A stretch of 64,000 nucleotides of DNA, taken from positions 186,001-250,000 of the forward strand of contig NZ_QPLJ01000001.1 in assembly GCF_003340555.1 (NCBI RefSeq), read 5' to 3'. The position numbers and the translations under genes were made by a program. This stretch comes from Jannaschia formosa (GTDB lineage: Bacteria; Pseudomonadota; Alphaproteobacteria; Rhodobacterales; Rhodobacteraceae). The stretch's first letter is position 1; every line of letters starts with the position of its first letter. Under the pieces are notes generated by a model. That model saw only the letters and a program-made list of their open reading frames with translations. It searched no databases and had not been told where the DNA came from. Shown here piece after piece: positions 22,613-31,547 of the stretch.

Positions 22613-23680
22613 ATGACCAGCGGATCAACAAGGAAAGGCCCCCGACACGGGGGCCTTTTCGCATGGGCGGCCGGGCGGCGGCGTTGGACGAGATCGCCGG
22701 GCGAGCTTGCCCTGACACGGCCGCGGAAGGCCGGTGCGCGGCGAGGTCTCCGGGGGCCGCTGCTGCCCGCAGGGGCGCTGGCGCTGCTCGCCGCCCCCGC
22801 CGCAGCTCAGGACCTGTCGCTGCGGCTGCCGCTCGACTGCCGGCTGGGCGAAACCTGCTTCATCCAGCAATATGTCGATGCCGATCCCGGACCCGGGGCC
22901 ACAGACCACACCGGCGGGCCGCTGACCTATGACGGCCATCGCGGCACCGATTTCCGCGTCTCCGACCTGGAGGCGATGGAGGCCGGGGTGCCGGTCCTCG
23001 CCCCGGCCGACGGCATCGTCCGCGCGACGCGGGACGGCATGGCCGACCGGATCATGACCGACCCGGAGGAGGTCGCGGGGCGCGAATGCGGAAACGCGGT
23101 CGTCCTCACCCATCCCGGCGGATGGGAGACGCAGCTCTGCCACCTGGCACGCGGCTCCGTCCGCGTGGCCGAGGGCGACCGCCTGCGCGCGGGCGACGAG
23201 GTCGGGCGCGTCGGCCTGTCCGGCAGCACCCAGTTCCCCCATGTCCACCTCTCGGTCCGGCGCAACGGGCAGGAGGTCGACCCCTTTCCCGCCGGGCTGT
23301 GGCAGGACCCGCCCACCTACGAGCCCGGCGGCTTCCTCTCCATCGGCTTCTCGGACGCCGTCCCCGACTACGCCGCGGTCAAGGCGGGCACCGCCGACGC
23401 GCCCGGCCTGCCCGTGACGGCCCCGGCGCTGGTCCTCTGGGCGTCGCTCTTCGGCGGGCGGGTCGGCGACACGGTCCGGCTGCGCATCCTCGGCCCGGCG
23501 GGGCAGGAGGTCTTCGCCCATGACGCCCTGCTCGACCGCACGCAGGCAGAGCTGTTCCGCGCAGCGGGCCGTCGCACACCGGGCGAGGGCTGGCCCCAAG
23601 GGCTCTATCGCGGAGAGGCCGTGCTGCTGCGCGACGGCACCCCGGTCGACCGGATCGAGACGGTGCTCCCCATCCGTTGA
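22613..23680 (+). CDS. Secreted M23-family metallopeptidase
   Basis: The reading from 22613 has 355 residues. The first 46 or so include the clpA terminator and a basic stretch before a signal-peptide-like LLPAGALALLAAPAAAQ ending near residue 66. No ATG, GTG or TTG occurs in frame between 22613 and the signal peptide, so the true start may be this distant ATG, a CTG, or hidden by a frame error. The peptidase core is good: DGHRGTDFRV (His and Asp zinc ligands), APADGIVRATRDG and the HVHLSV motif. It would act on peptidoglycan in the periplasm. The C-terminal 120 residues are unassigned. Confidence 0.8.
   Translation: MTSGSTRKGPRHGGLFAWAAGRRRWTRSPGELALTRPRKAGARRGLRGPLLPAGALALLAAPAAAQDLSLRLPLDCRLGETCFIQQYVDADPGPGATDHTGGPLTYDGHRGTDFRVSDLEAMEAGVPVLAPADGIVRATRDGMADRIMTDPEEVAGRECGNAVVLTHPGGWETQLCHLARGSVRVAEGDRLRAGDEVGRVGLSGSTQFPHVHLSVRRNGQEVDPFPAGLWQDPPTYEPGGFLSIGFSDAVPDYAAVKAGTADAPGLPVTAPALVLWASLFGGRVGDTVRLRILGPAGQEVFAHDALLDRTQAELFRAAGRRTPGEGWPQGLYRGEAVLLRDGTPVDRIETVLPIR
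22634..22659 (+). terminator. Intrinsic terminator of clpA
   Basis: An 11-bp perfect stem (22634-22644 with 22648-22658, three-base loop) ends in TTTT. It starts 29 bases after the clpA stop. It also lies inside the only ATG-started reading of the next gene, which makes that start doubtful. Confidence 0.85.
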
Positions 23681-23731
23681 CGCCCGCGCGCCGGGCGGCC
23701 ATGGCTGTCCCGGTCAAACCCGGAGGGCTCC

Positions 23732-24472
23732 ATGACGGACCGTATCGCACTCATCACCGGCGCCGCGCAGGGCATCGGCCTCGCCTGTGCCGAGGCCCTG
23801 GCCGAGGACGGCTGCCGCGTCGTACTCGCCGACATCAAGGACAGCGTCCACGCCGAGGCCGAGCGTCTCGGCGGCCACGGCTATATCTGCGACATGGGCG
23901 ACCCCGCGCAGATCGCCGAGCTATTCGACAAGGTCGAGGCAGAGGTCGGACCGGTCTCCGTCCTCGTGAACAACGCGGGCATCGCCATCGGCGCCGACTT
24001 CCTCGAGATGACCGAGGCGCAGTTCCGCAAGGTGCTCGACATCAACCTCGTCGGCGTCTTCCTCGCAACGCAGCGGGCGGCGAAGACCCTGGTGGCCGAG
24101 GGGCTGCAGGGCGCCATCGTCAACATGTCCTCGATCAACGCGCAGGTCGCGATCCCGCAGATCGCCGGCTACTGCGCGTCGAAGGGCGGCGTCATGCAGC
24201 TGACCAAGGTCGCCTCGCTGGCCCTCGCGCCTCACGGCATCCGCGTCAATGCGGTCGGTCCGGGCTCGATCGACACGGAGATGATGGCCTCGGTCAACGC
24301 CGACCCCGCCGCCTTCACCCGCGCCATGTCGCGCACGCCGCTGAAGCGGCCGGGAACCGCGCGGGAGATCGGCGACGTCGTGGCCTTCCTCGCCTCGTCC
24401 AAGGCGAGCTACGTGACCGGCGAGACGATCTATGTCGACGGCGGGCGGCTCGCTCTCAACTACACGGTCTGA
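23732..24472 (+). CDS. SDR family oxidoreductase
   Basis: This 246-residue NAD(P)-dependent enzyme has TGAAQGIG at 9-16, NNAG at 80-83, Ser134, Tyr147 and Lys151 (YCASK), and the VDGG C-terminus. All catalytic residues are intact, in contrast to the SDR in the galactoside cluster. PGSIDTEM and the length fit the FabG/sugar-alcohol dehydrogenase branch; the substrate cannot be told. A GGAGG ribosome site precedes the ATG. Confidence 0.9.
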   Translation: MTDRIALITGAAQGIGLACAEALAEDGCRVVLADIKDSVHAEAERLGGHGYICDMGDPAQIAELFDKVEAEVGPVSVLVNNAGIAIGADFLEMTEAQFRKVLDINLVGVFLATQRAAKTLVAEGLQGAIVNMSSINAQVAIPQIAGYCASKGGVMQLTKVASLALAPHGIRVNAVGPGSIDTEMMASVNADPAAFTRAMSRTPLKRPGTAREIGDVVAFLASSKASYVTGETIYVDGGRLALNYTV

Positions 24473-24593
24473 CGTCGGGGGCGGGCCTCGCGCCTTCGGG
24501 CGGGGGGCCCAGTCGGCGAGGGCGTTCGGGCGCGACCTTGAGACTGGGCTCGCGCGAGGCTACCTCGCAGGGCAACCCCAGACGAGAGCTCCG

Positions 24594-25946
24594 ATGACCG
24601 ACCGCACCGACCTGTCCCGCCTCACCGAAGAGCTGCTCCATGTCGCAAGGCGCGCGGGGGCCGAGGCGGCCGACGCGCTCGCCGTCGACGGAACCTCGAT
24701 TTCCGTCGACGTGCTGAGGGGCAGGCTGGAGCAGGCCGAGCGCGCCGAGGGCGTCGAGATCGGCCTGCGCGTCCTGATCGGCAAGCGGCAGGCCTGCGTC
24801 TCGGCCAGCGACACCAGCGCCCGCACCATGGCCGAGATGGCCGAACGCGCCGTCGCCATGGCCCGTGCCGCCCCCGAGGACCCGCATGTCGGGCTGGCCG
24901 ATCCGGAGGCGCTGGCCCGGGACTGGGACGTCGCCGCGCTGGACCTCGTGGACGACGCCCCCACGCCCAGCCCCGAGGCGCTGCAGGACATGGCCGCGCG
25001 TGCCGAGGCGGCCGCGCTGGCGGTGGGGGGCGTCTCGCAGGTCGGGTCGGCCGGCGCCTCCCACGGTGACCGGCGCATCCATCTGGCCGCGACCAACGGC
25101 TTCTCGGGCGGCTACCGTCGCACCGGCACCTCGCTGTCATGCGTCGCGATCACCGGCGAGGGCACGAAGATGGAGCGCGACTATTACGGCGACAGCCGCG
25201 TCCACCTGTCCGATCTCGACAGCCCCGAGGAGGTCGGCCGCCTCGCCGCCGAGCGGGCCGTCGCCCGGCGCGGCGCGACCAAGCCGCCGACCGGGGCCTA
25301 TCCCGTTCTCTACGACGAGCGGGTCGCGGGGCAGTTGATCGGCCACCTGCTGGGCGCGATCAACGGCGCCTCGGTGGCGCGCGGCGCGAGCTTCCTGCGG
25401 GGCGCGATGGGCGAGGCCGTGCTGCCCGACGCGATCGACCTCGTCGAGGATTCGACCCTGCCGCGCATCTCCGGCTCGAAGCCCTTCGATGCCGAGGGAC
25501 TGCCCGTCGGCCCCCGGCGCCTCGTGGAGAACGGGGTGCTGAAGGGGTGGGTGCTGGACCTCGCCACGGCGCGCAAGCTGGGGCTGACCAGCACCGGCAA
25601 TGCCGCGCGCGGCACCTCGGCCCCGCCCTCGCCCAGTGCAGGGAACGTGCTTCTCACGCAGGGCGATGCCACGCGCGAGGACCTGATCGCGCAGATGGGA
25701 ACGGGGCTGCTGGTGACCTCGATGATCGGCTCCTCGATCAATCCCACCACGGGTGACTATTCGCGCGGCGCCTCCGGGTTCTGGGTCGAGAACGGCGAGA
25801 TCGTCCGGCCCGTGAACGAATGCACCGTCGCGGGCAACCTGCGGCAGATGCTGCGCAGCCTGATCCCCGCGAACGACGCGCGGACCCATATCGGACGGCA
25901 GGTGCCGTCGCTACTGGTCGAAGGGCTGACGATTGCAGGCGGCTGA
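24594..25946 (+). CDS. pmbA: TldD/PmbA family metallopeptidase, PmbA (TldE) type
   Basis: This 450-residue protein would pair with TldD in a heterodimer that degrades unfolded peptides and matures some modified peptides. The start at 24594 gives MTDRTDLSRLTEELL, the normal N-terminus; the longer reading is ruled out by its low-complexity leader. The sequence lacks the HExxH zinc motif, as expected for the PmbA/TldE subunit. The C-terminal TSMIGSSINPTTGDYSRGASGFWVENGE block is diagnostic. The downstream phosphatase gene overlaps its end by 14 bases. Confidence 0.93.
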   Translation: MTDRTDLSRLTEELLHVARRAGAEAADALAVDGTSISVDVLRGRLEQAERAEGVEIGLRVLIGKRQACVSASDTSARTMAEMAERAVAMARAAPEDPHVGLADPEALARDWDVAALDLVDDAPTPSPEALQDMAARAEAAALAVGGVSQVGSAGASHGDRRIHLAATNGFSGGYRRTGTSLSCVAITGEGTKMERDYYGDSRVHLSDLDSPEEVGRLAAERAVARRGATKPPTGAYPVLYDERVAGQLIGHLLGAINGASVARGASFLRGAMGEAVLPDAIDLVEDSTLPRISGSKPFDAEGLPVGPRRLVENGVLKGWVLDLATARKLGLTSTGNAARGTSAPPSPSAGNVLLTQGDATREDLIAQMGTGLLVTSMIGSSINPTTGDYSRGASGFWVENGEIVRPVNECTVAGNLRQMLRSLIPANDARTHIGRQVPSLLVEGLTIAGG

Positions 25947-26730
25947 GGCCGCCGCCACGGCCGAGGGAGATCGCGACCTGCTCTGCGAGGCCGCGATGGA
26001 GGCGGGCCGGATCGCCCGCTTCCATGCCACGCGCGACCTGCGCGTGCGCGACAAGGGGGACGGGCAAGGGCCGGTCACGGCCGCCGATCTCGCCGTCGAC
26101 GCCATGCTGCGCGAGACGCTGACGGCCGCCCGGCCGGACTATGCCTGGCTGTCGGAGGAGAGTCCGGACGACCCGGCACGCCTGAACGCCCGCCGCGTCT
26201 TCGTCGTCGACCCGATCGACGGCACCCGCGCCTTCATCGCCGGAGAGCCGACCTGGGCCCATTCCCTCGCCGTGGTCGAGGATGGCGTGCCCGTCGCCGC
26301 AGCGATCTACCTGCCGATGAAGGACCGGCTCTATGCAGCCGCGCTGGGCGCCGGGGCGACGCGCGAGGGCTGGCCCATCGCGCCTTCGGGTCGGACCGTG
26401 CTGGACGGGGCGGAGGTATTGGGCGCGAGGCCCGCCTTCCGCGACGAGGTCTGGCGGGGCGGCACGCCGCCGATCGCGCGGCGTTGGGTGTCGTCGCTGG
26501 CCTTCCGGCTGGCGCTGGCCGCCGAGGGGCGCTTCGACGCGATGCTGACCCTGCGCGAGACCTGGGAATGGGACATCGCGGCGGGAGCGCTGATCGTGAC
26601 CGAGGCCGGCGGGGCCGCCACCACGCGGTCCGGCGCCACGCTGCGCTTCAACAACCCCCTGCCCCAGGTTCCGGGCGTTGTGGCCGGAACCCATGCGGTG
26701 CAGAAGGCGCTGCTGACGCGGCTGGCCTGA
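25933..26730 (+). CDS. cysQ: Inositol monophosphatase family enzyme, CysQ-like
   Basis: The product has 265 residues from a TTG at 25933 that overlaps the end of pmbA. The magnesium-dependent phosphatase motifs are DPIDGTRAFIAGEPTWAH (about residues 94-111) and WEWDIAAGALIVTEAGG (about 213-229). CysQ removes 3'-phosphate from adenosine 3',5'-bisphosphate during sulfate assimilation; other members act on inositol phosphate or histidinol phosphate. The family is firm, the CysQ assignment moderate. No ATG start fits, so the TTG and coupling to pmbA are likely real. Confidence 0.85.
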   Translation: MQAAEAAATAEGDRDLLCEAAMEAGRIARFHATRDLRVRDKGDGQGPVTAADLAVDAMLRETLTAARPDYAWLSEESPDDPARLNARRVFVVDPIDGTRAFIAGEPTWAHSLAVVEDGVPVAAAIYLPMKDRLYAAALGAGATREGWPIAPSGRTVLDGAEVLGARPAFRDEVWRGGTPPIARRWVSSLAFRLALAAEGRFDAMLTLRETWEWDIAAGALIVTEAGGAATTRSGATLRFNNPLPQVPGVVAGTHAVQKALLTRLA

Positions 26731-26739
26731 CCGGGTAGC

Positions 26740-27432
26740 TCAGCGCCTCCGGGCACGCTTGCGGAGGCGGTCCCACTCGCCCGGGAACAGCAGCACCGCG
26801 ATTCCGTAGCCTGCGGCGAAGCCGGTCAGGTCGGCGATCCAGTCGGGGACCCAGGACAGGCCCGCGCCCGAGGCCAGGCCGAAGACCGGCTGGATCGCCA
26901 GCAGGAAGCCGATCAGCAGGAAGGCCCGGTCCGCCGGCGCGCGGGTCAGACCCTTGCGCGTGAGCAGCGTGAACGCCCCGATCAGCCCGTAGGCCGCAGG
27001 ATAGCCGCCGAAGAGGGGCCGCTCCGTCGAGAACAGGATCAGGTAGGCCGCCGCCCCCGCCAGCGCCGCGCCCCAGAACACCAGCCAGACGCGCCAGCCG
27101 CGATAGACCGGCGCCACCGCGTTGCCGATGGCCAGCACGAAGACCACCACGAAGGCGGCATGTCCGAACGAGCCATGCAGCAGCGGATAGGTCAGCAGGC
27201 GCGCCCATTCGCCCGCGAGCATCTGCCGCGTCTGCAGCATCCAAGCGAAGAGCGGGTCGAACACGGCCCAGTCGCGGATCGCGGTCAGCCGCCAGCCCAC
27301 CGCCTCCTGCCCGCCGATGAACCCGGCCTCGCCGGCCTGGAACATCAGCTCGATCCCCGCAATCACGACGGCAAGGACCACGATCTCGGGCGGCAGCGCG
27401 TTGAACGGGCTCTGGTTGCGGGGGTCGTGCAT
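26740..27432 (-). CDS. Rhomboid-like membrane protein without catalytic dyad
   Basis: This 230-residue protein has about six membrane segments, with the start set by GAAGGG ahead of MHDPRNQSP. It keeps the rhomboid fold marks (YPLLHGSFGH with His86 and His91). The catalytic GxSG is replaced by GGYPAAYG (142-149), placing Pro where Ser should be. The last helices (ADLTGFAAGYGIAVLL) have no His at the usual dyad position. It is therefore predicted to be an inactive rhomboid (pseudoprotease). It converges on the cysQ-like gene and diverges from trpS. Confidence 0.75.
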   Translation of the reverse strand: MHDPRNQSPFNALPPEIVVLAVVIAGIELMFQAGEAGFIGGQEAVGWRLTAIRDWAVFDPLFAWMLQTRQMLAGEWARLLTYPLLHGSFGHAAFVVVFVLAIGNAVAPVYRGWRVWLVFWGAALAGAAAYLILFSTERPLFGGYPAAYGLIGAFTLLTRKGLTRAPADRAFLLIGFLLAIQPVFGLASGAGLSWVPDWIADLTGFAAGYGIAVLLFPGEWDRLRKRARRR

Positions 27433-27509
27433 GGGCGCTGCCCTTCGTTGACGCGGAACGCCGGCAGGGCTAAGCGATGCGCCCGACCAGCGCCACCCCG
27501 GAGCCACCG

Positions 27510-28529
27510 ATGCCCGAGCCGACCTTCACCCCCCGCGTCTTTTCCGGGATCCAGCCCTCCGGCGGGCTGACCCTGGGCAACTATCTGGGCGCGATCGTGA
27601 ATTTCGTCGACTGGCAGGAACGGGGGACGCATCAGACGGTCTATTGTATGGTCGACCTGCACGCGATCACCGTGCCGCAGGACCCCGCGACCTTGCGCCA
27701 CAACACGCGCGAACTCTGCGCGGGCTTCCTCGCCTCGGGCATCGACCCGGAGCGGTCGATCCTGATCAACCAGTCCCAGGTGCCCGAGCACGCGCAGCTG
27801 GCCTGGATCTTCAACTGCGTCGCCCGCATGGGCTGGATGGAGCGGATGACCCAGTGGAAGGACAAGGCCGGTGCCAATGCCGAACGCGCCTCGCTGGGCC
27901 TTTTCGCCTATCCCGCGCTGATGGCCGCCGATATCCTGATCTACCACGCGACCCATGTCCCCGTGGGCGAGGACCAGAAGCAGCACCTGGAACTGACGCG
28001 CGACATCGCCGCGAAGTTCAACCACGATTTCGGGGTCGAGTTCTTCCCGCTGACCGAGCCCGTCATCGAGGGTGCAGCGACCCGCGTCATGTCGCTGAAG
28101 GACGGCACGCGGAAGATGTCCAAGTCCGACCCGGTGGATGCCAGCCGCATCAACCTGACCGACGACGCGGACACGATCGCGAAGAAGTTCCGCAAGGCCA
28201 AGACCGATCCCGATCCCCTGCCCGGCACGCCCGAGGGGCTGGATGGGCGGCCGGACGTGCGCAACCTCGTGAACATCTACGCGGCACTCGACGGGCGTTC
28301 GGTCGAGGCGGTGCTCTCCGAGAAGGAAGGCGGCCAGCTCGGCCATTTCAAGCAGGACCTCGCGGACCTTGCGGTGGCGAAGCTGTCGCCCGTCTCGACC
28401 GAGATGGCGCGCCTGATGGCCGACCCGGCCGAGATCGACCGCCTGCTGGCGCGCGGTGCCGAGCGGGCGCGGGAGATCACGGTGCCGATCCTCGAGAAGA
28501 CCTACGAGATCGTCGGCATGGTGCGGTAG
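27510..28529 (+). CDS. trpS: Tryptophanyl-tRNA synthetase
   Basis: This 339-residue class Ic synthetase charges tRNA-Trp. The HIGH-equivalent is within [13 protein letters not shown] (about 13-25) and KMSKS spans 202-206. The length is normal. The start at MPEPTFTP is preferred over an ATG 33 bases upstream. It shares a 77-base divergent promoter region with the rhomboid-like gene, and a short hairpin (CCCGC/GCGGG, 28536-28550) follows its stop. Confidence 0.97.
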   Translation: MPEPTFTPRVFSGIQPSGGLTLGNYLGAIVNFVDWQERGTHQTVYCMVDLHAITVPQDPATLRHNTRELCAGFLASGIDPERSILINQSQVPEHAQLAWIFNCVARMGWMERMTQWKDKAGANAERASLGLFAYPALMAADILIYHATHVPVGEDQKQHLELTRDIAAKFNHDFGVEFFPLTEPVIEGAATRVMSLKDGTRKMSKSDPVDASRINLTDDADTIAKKFRKAKTDPDPLPGTPEGLDGRPDVRNLVNIYAALDGRSVEAVLSEKEGGQLGHFKQDLADLAVAKLSPVSTEMARLMADPAEIDRLLARGAERAREITVPILEKTYEIVGMVR

Positions 28530-28541
28530 GACCGACCCGCT

Positions 28542-29702
28542 TCAGGCGGGGCGTGCCAGCGGCACCGTCTCGACCCCCAGCACCGTCGGCAGGTGGCGCG
28601 CGATCTCCTGCCAGGTGTCGCCCTCGTCTGCACTGGCAAAGACCGATCCCGTGTTGGTTCCGAAATAGACCCCCGCCGGGTCGGCCTCGTCCCCGGCCAT
28701 GGCCTGCCGCAGCACGGTGAAGAAGCACGCCTCCTGCGGCAGGCCCTCGCGCAGCGCTTCCCAGCTGCGGCCTCCGTCCCGCGACCGCCAGACCGCCGCC
28801 GCCGCGCCGGGCGGGAAGCGGCCCGCCATGTCGCCGTTCAGCGGGATCGTCCAGATCGTGTCCGGGTCGCGCGGATGAACCCGGATCGGGAAGCCGAAGG
28901 TCGAGGGCAGGCCGGCGGTGACGTCGTCCCAGCTGCGCCCTCCATCCGCCGACCGCCAGACCCCGTGGTGGTTCTGCTGGTAGAGGACGTCCCCGTTCCC
29001 CGGCGCGCGCATCATGTTGTGGACGCAATGGCCGGTCTCGCCGTCGCGCGGCGCTGCGGGGTGGTCATGGCCTGCGCAGGCCCCGGCGTTCGACAGCCGG
29101 TTGCGCCTTTCCCAGCTGTCGCCGCCATCCTCGGTCGCGAAGACCCCGGCGGCCGAGATGCCGATCCAGAGCCGCCGCGCCTCCTCCGGATGGGGGGCGA
29201 TGGTGTGCAGCGTCAGCCCGGCCGCGCCGGGGGTCCAGCTTCCGGCGGAGGGATGGTCGGTCAGCCCCCGGACCTCCTCCCAGGACTCACCATCGTCGAG
29301 GCTGCGCAGCAGCCGGGCGGGCTTCGTCCCGGCCCAGAGCACGCCATGAGCGCGCGCCAGGCTCCAGACCTGCTCGAACGCGCCGCCGAAGGGCGGCGTC
29401 GCCCCGGTCCAGCCGATCATCGCGGCGAAGCCCGGGTCGTTCGCCGCCCAGTCGTCCATCCGGCCGGTCGTCAGCTGCCACCGCGTCCAGGTCTCGCCGC
29501 CATCGTCGGAGCGCCAGACCCGCGCGCCCTCCCAGGCGCCGCCGCCTGCGGCCCAGATCCGTCCCGTCCCCGGGTCGGCGGCGAAATGGTTCACCGGCAT
29601 CCCGTCGCAATGCGGCCCCGACACGCGCCAGCGCCCGCCCTCGGGGCGCAGCACGAAGGCCCCTTTCGTCGTCCCCACGCAGATCGCGATGTCGCGACTC
29701 AT
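28542..29702 (-). CDS. Asp-box (BNR) repeat beta-propeller protein, sialidase-like fold
   Basis: This 386-residue protein has at least six Asp-box repeats: SDDGGETW, SLDDGESW, TEDGGDSW, SADGGRSW, SRDGGRSW and SADEGDTW. This is the sialidase/BNR propeller pattern. There is no signal peptide, so it appears cytoplasmic, unlike true sialidases. The sialidase arginine triad and FRIP motif are not evident, so an enzymatic role is not supported. It follows trpS convergently. Confidence 0.8.
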   Translation of the reverse strand: MSRDIAICVGTTKGAFVLRPEGGRWRVSGPHCDGMPVNHFAADPGTGRIWAAGGGAWEGARVWRSDDGGETWTRWQLTTGRMDDWAANDPGFAAMIGWTGATPPFGGAFEQVWSLARAHGVLWAGTKPARLLRSLDDGESWEEVRGLTDHPSAGSWTPGAAGLTLHTIAPHPEEARRLWIGISAAGVFATEDGGDSWERRNRLSNAGACAGHDHPAAPRDGETGHCVHNMMRAPGNGDVLYQQNHHGVWRSADGGRSWDDVTAGLPSTFGFPIRVHPRDPDTIWTIPLNGDMAGRFPPGAAAAVWRSRDGGRSWEALREGLPQEACFFTVLRQAMAGDEADPAGVYFGTNTGSVFASADEGDTWQEIARHLPTVLGVETVPLARPA

Positions 29703-29762
29703 GTCATGCCCTCCCGCCCGGTGCCGCAGCGTAACACGCCGGCCCCGCCGCTCCAGCGAAGT

Positions 29763-30662
29763 TCACGCGCGCCATTCCGGCGGCAACTCCCGCAGGACCG
29801 CCGGCAGGGCCTCGGCACAGAACCGGATGAAGGCGCGGATCAGCGGGTCGGCATGTCCCGCCTGCGACGTCACCAGCCAGAGACCCTGCACGAGGTCCGG
29901 CTCCGAGAAGCAGAATTCCAGCTCCGGCAGCACGTCGCCCGTGGCCCGGGCGAGCAGGCCCACGCCCTCGCCCGCGCGGACCATGCCGACGACCCCGTCG
30001 AGCGACTGGATCCGCACCGGATGATCGTGAACCGGCAACCGCGCCTGCGCCATGCGAATCGGTTCGTGCTGCGCTTCCGGCCCGGTGCAGCAGACGATGC
30101 GATGCGCGGCCATGTCGCCATAGCCCGAGGGCTTGCCGTGGCGGTCGATGTAGCCCTTCGAGGCGTAGAACCCCCAGGGATGGTCCAGCAGCTTGCGCGC
30201 GACCAGCGTGTCGCCCGCAAGCCGGACCGCGACGCGCAGCGCCACGTCCGCCTCGCCGTCCTCCAGCGACAGGACGCGAGTCTCGGTATCGACCCGGATT
30301 TCCGTCTCCGGATGCAGCGCCTGGAAGCGCGGCAGCATCCCGGCGGCGTAGCGCAGCGCCGTCGGATGGGCCGTCAGCCGGATCACGCCCGAGACGCGCC
30401 GCGCCATCCCCTCGGCACGCAGGCGAAGCGCGTCGGCCGCCTCCTCCATTGCCTCCGCCTCCGCGCGTAGCCGCCGCGCCGCCTCGGTCGGGACGGCGCC
30501 GCGCGGACCCGGCTCGAACAGGCGCAGCGACAGCGCCGCCTCCAGCCGCGCAAGGCGGCGGCTCACCGTCGTCTGGTTGGTGCCGAGTGCCCGCGCCGCC
30601 CGGATGGCGGAACCATGGCGCAGCACCGCCAGGAAGACGCGGATATCGGACCAGTCGTACAT
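29763..30662 (-). CDS. LysR-family transcriptional regulator
   Basis: The product has 299 residues, started at MYDWSDIRVFLAVLRHG; a longer reading to 30800 adds an implausible leader. The winged helix spans 1-60 (GSAIRAARALGTNQTTVSRRLARLE) and the co-inducer domain follows from about 90. LysR proteins often control the divergent neighbour, here the 46-residue peptide gene starting 131 bases away. The inducer is unknown. Confidence 0.93.
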   Translation of the reverse strand: MYDWSDIRVFLAVLRHGSAIRAARALGTNQTTVSRRLARLEAALSLRLFEPGPRGAVPTEAARRLRAEAEAMEEAADALRLRAEGMARRVSGVIRLTAHPTALRYAAGMLPRFQALHPETEIRVDTETRVLSLEDGEADVALRVAVRLAGDTLVARKLLDHPWGFYASKGYIDRHGKPSGYGDMAAHRIVCCTGPEAQHEPIRMAQARLPVHDHPVRIQSLDGVVGMVRAGEGVGLLARATGDVLPELEFCFSEPDLVQGLWLVTSQAGHADPLIRAFIRFCAEALPAVLRELPPEWRA

Positions 30663-30793
30663 GCCGTCCTCATACACCGCCGACGGCTGGGTTGGCCCTG
30701 CATTTTCGCAGACCCGCTCCGCAGAAGCGGCGCTTCCCGCAGCGCACCAGGCGACCGAGATCGGAGGGGCACGCCAACCGCAAAGGACAAGAC

Positions 30794-30934
30794 ATGCCAC
30801 GCCTCCTCCTCGTCGCCACCCTCACGCTCCTGCCGCTCCAGGCGGCGGCCCTGACGATCATCGTCCCGATGCCGCCGGCCGACTTCCCGGAGCCCGCCCC
30901 CGACACGACCCGGGACCTGCCGCGGGAGCGGTGA
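30794..30934 (+). CDS. 46-residue secreted, proline-rich peptide
   Basis: A small gene with a good ribosome site (AAAGGA) and ATG at 30794. The first 19 residues are a clear signal peptide (MPRLLLVATLTLLPLQAAA). The mature part of about 27 residues is rich in proline and acidic residues (PMPPADFPEPAPD) and has no cysteine. It is divergent from the LysR gene and followed by a hairpin repeat. No family is recognised. Coding is supported by start, signal and position only. Confidence 0.5.
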   Translation: MPRLLLVATLTLLPLQAAALTIIVPMPPADFPEPAPDTTRDLPRER

Positions 30935-30952
30935 TCCCCTTCCGATGTCTCG

Positions 30953-30994
30953 CAACTATGCCCGCCGGAGACGGGCCCGTCGCCCGCCTCCGGC
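30953..30994 (+). repeat. Dispersed intergenic hairpin repeat, copy 2
   Basis: The core AACTATGCCCGCCGGAG (30954-30970) is followed by a palindrome GACGGGCCCGTC (30970-30981) and the pairing arm CTCCGGC (30988-30994) that matches GCCGGAG (30964-30970). It lies between two convergent genes (the small peptide and the TerB-like gene) and could end both transcripts. Confidence 0.55.
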
Positions 30995-31042
30995 CGAGGG
31001 TCTGCCCCTGCGGCGCCAACAACGGAGTGGCGTCTGCGCCCC

Positions 31043-31459
31043 CTACAGGGGCAGGTGCCGTGCCCGCGCCCCGCGCTCGATGGCAGCGGCGTGCAGCGGA
31101 TCGAGCGACAGCTCGTAGCGCAGCTCGCGCAGAAGCTGCAGCTCGGTCTGCAGCACATTCCCGTCCGCCGCGGCCACGTCGCAGGCCAGCGCATAGGCGG
31201 TCTCGTGATGGCTTTTCGGCAGCGCGCCGCGCACCAGCCCGAAGATCGCGTCGAGCCCGTCCTCTTCCTCCAGCAGGTCGAAGACGGTCTGCGCGACCTG
31301 CTCCATCCGGTCCGCATCGTAGCCCGCGAAGATCGGAAGCTGGTTCACGATCGCCTGGATCGTCAGCAGCTCCGAGGTCCGGATCGTCGCATCCGAGGCC
31401 GAGACCGTGATCATCAGGGCGACCAGGGCATCCTGGGCGGAGAAGGCGGGATCGGTCAT
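31043..31459 (-). CDS. TerB-like (tellurite resistance B) family protein
   Basis: This 138-residue helical protein starts at [23 protein letters not shown] behind AAAGGAG. The pattern of acidic helices and [26 protein letters not shown] is typical of the TerB/DjlA N-terminal fold, which binds metal ions in some members. No other ter genes are present, so tellurite resistance is not implied. It is divergent from the lysyl-tRNA synthetase gene, 88 bases apart. Confidence 0.85.
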   Translation of the reverse strand: MTDPAFSAQDALVALMITVSASDATIRTSELLTIQAIVNQLPIFAGYDADRMEQVAQTVFDLLEEEDGLDAIFGLVRGALPKSHHETAYALACDVAAADGNVLQTELQLLRELRYELSLDPLHAAAIERGARARHLPL

Positions 31460-31547
31460 GGGAAGCTCCTTTCGCTCGGATTTATTGACGGCGCCGCCCC
31501 GCCGCAATAGGGGACCAAGCCTGCCCCCCGACGGAAAGGACGCCCCC

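Noticed and set aside
20218-22614. 798-residue minus-strand frame opposite clpA
   Set aside because: Mirror of ClpA codons; no domain, and ClpA is unmistakable.
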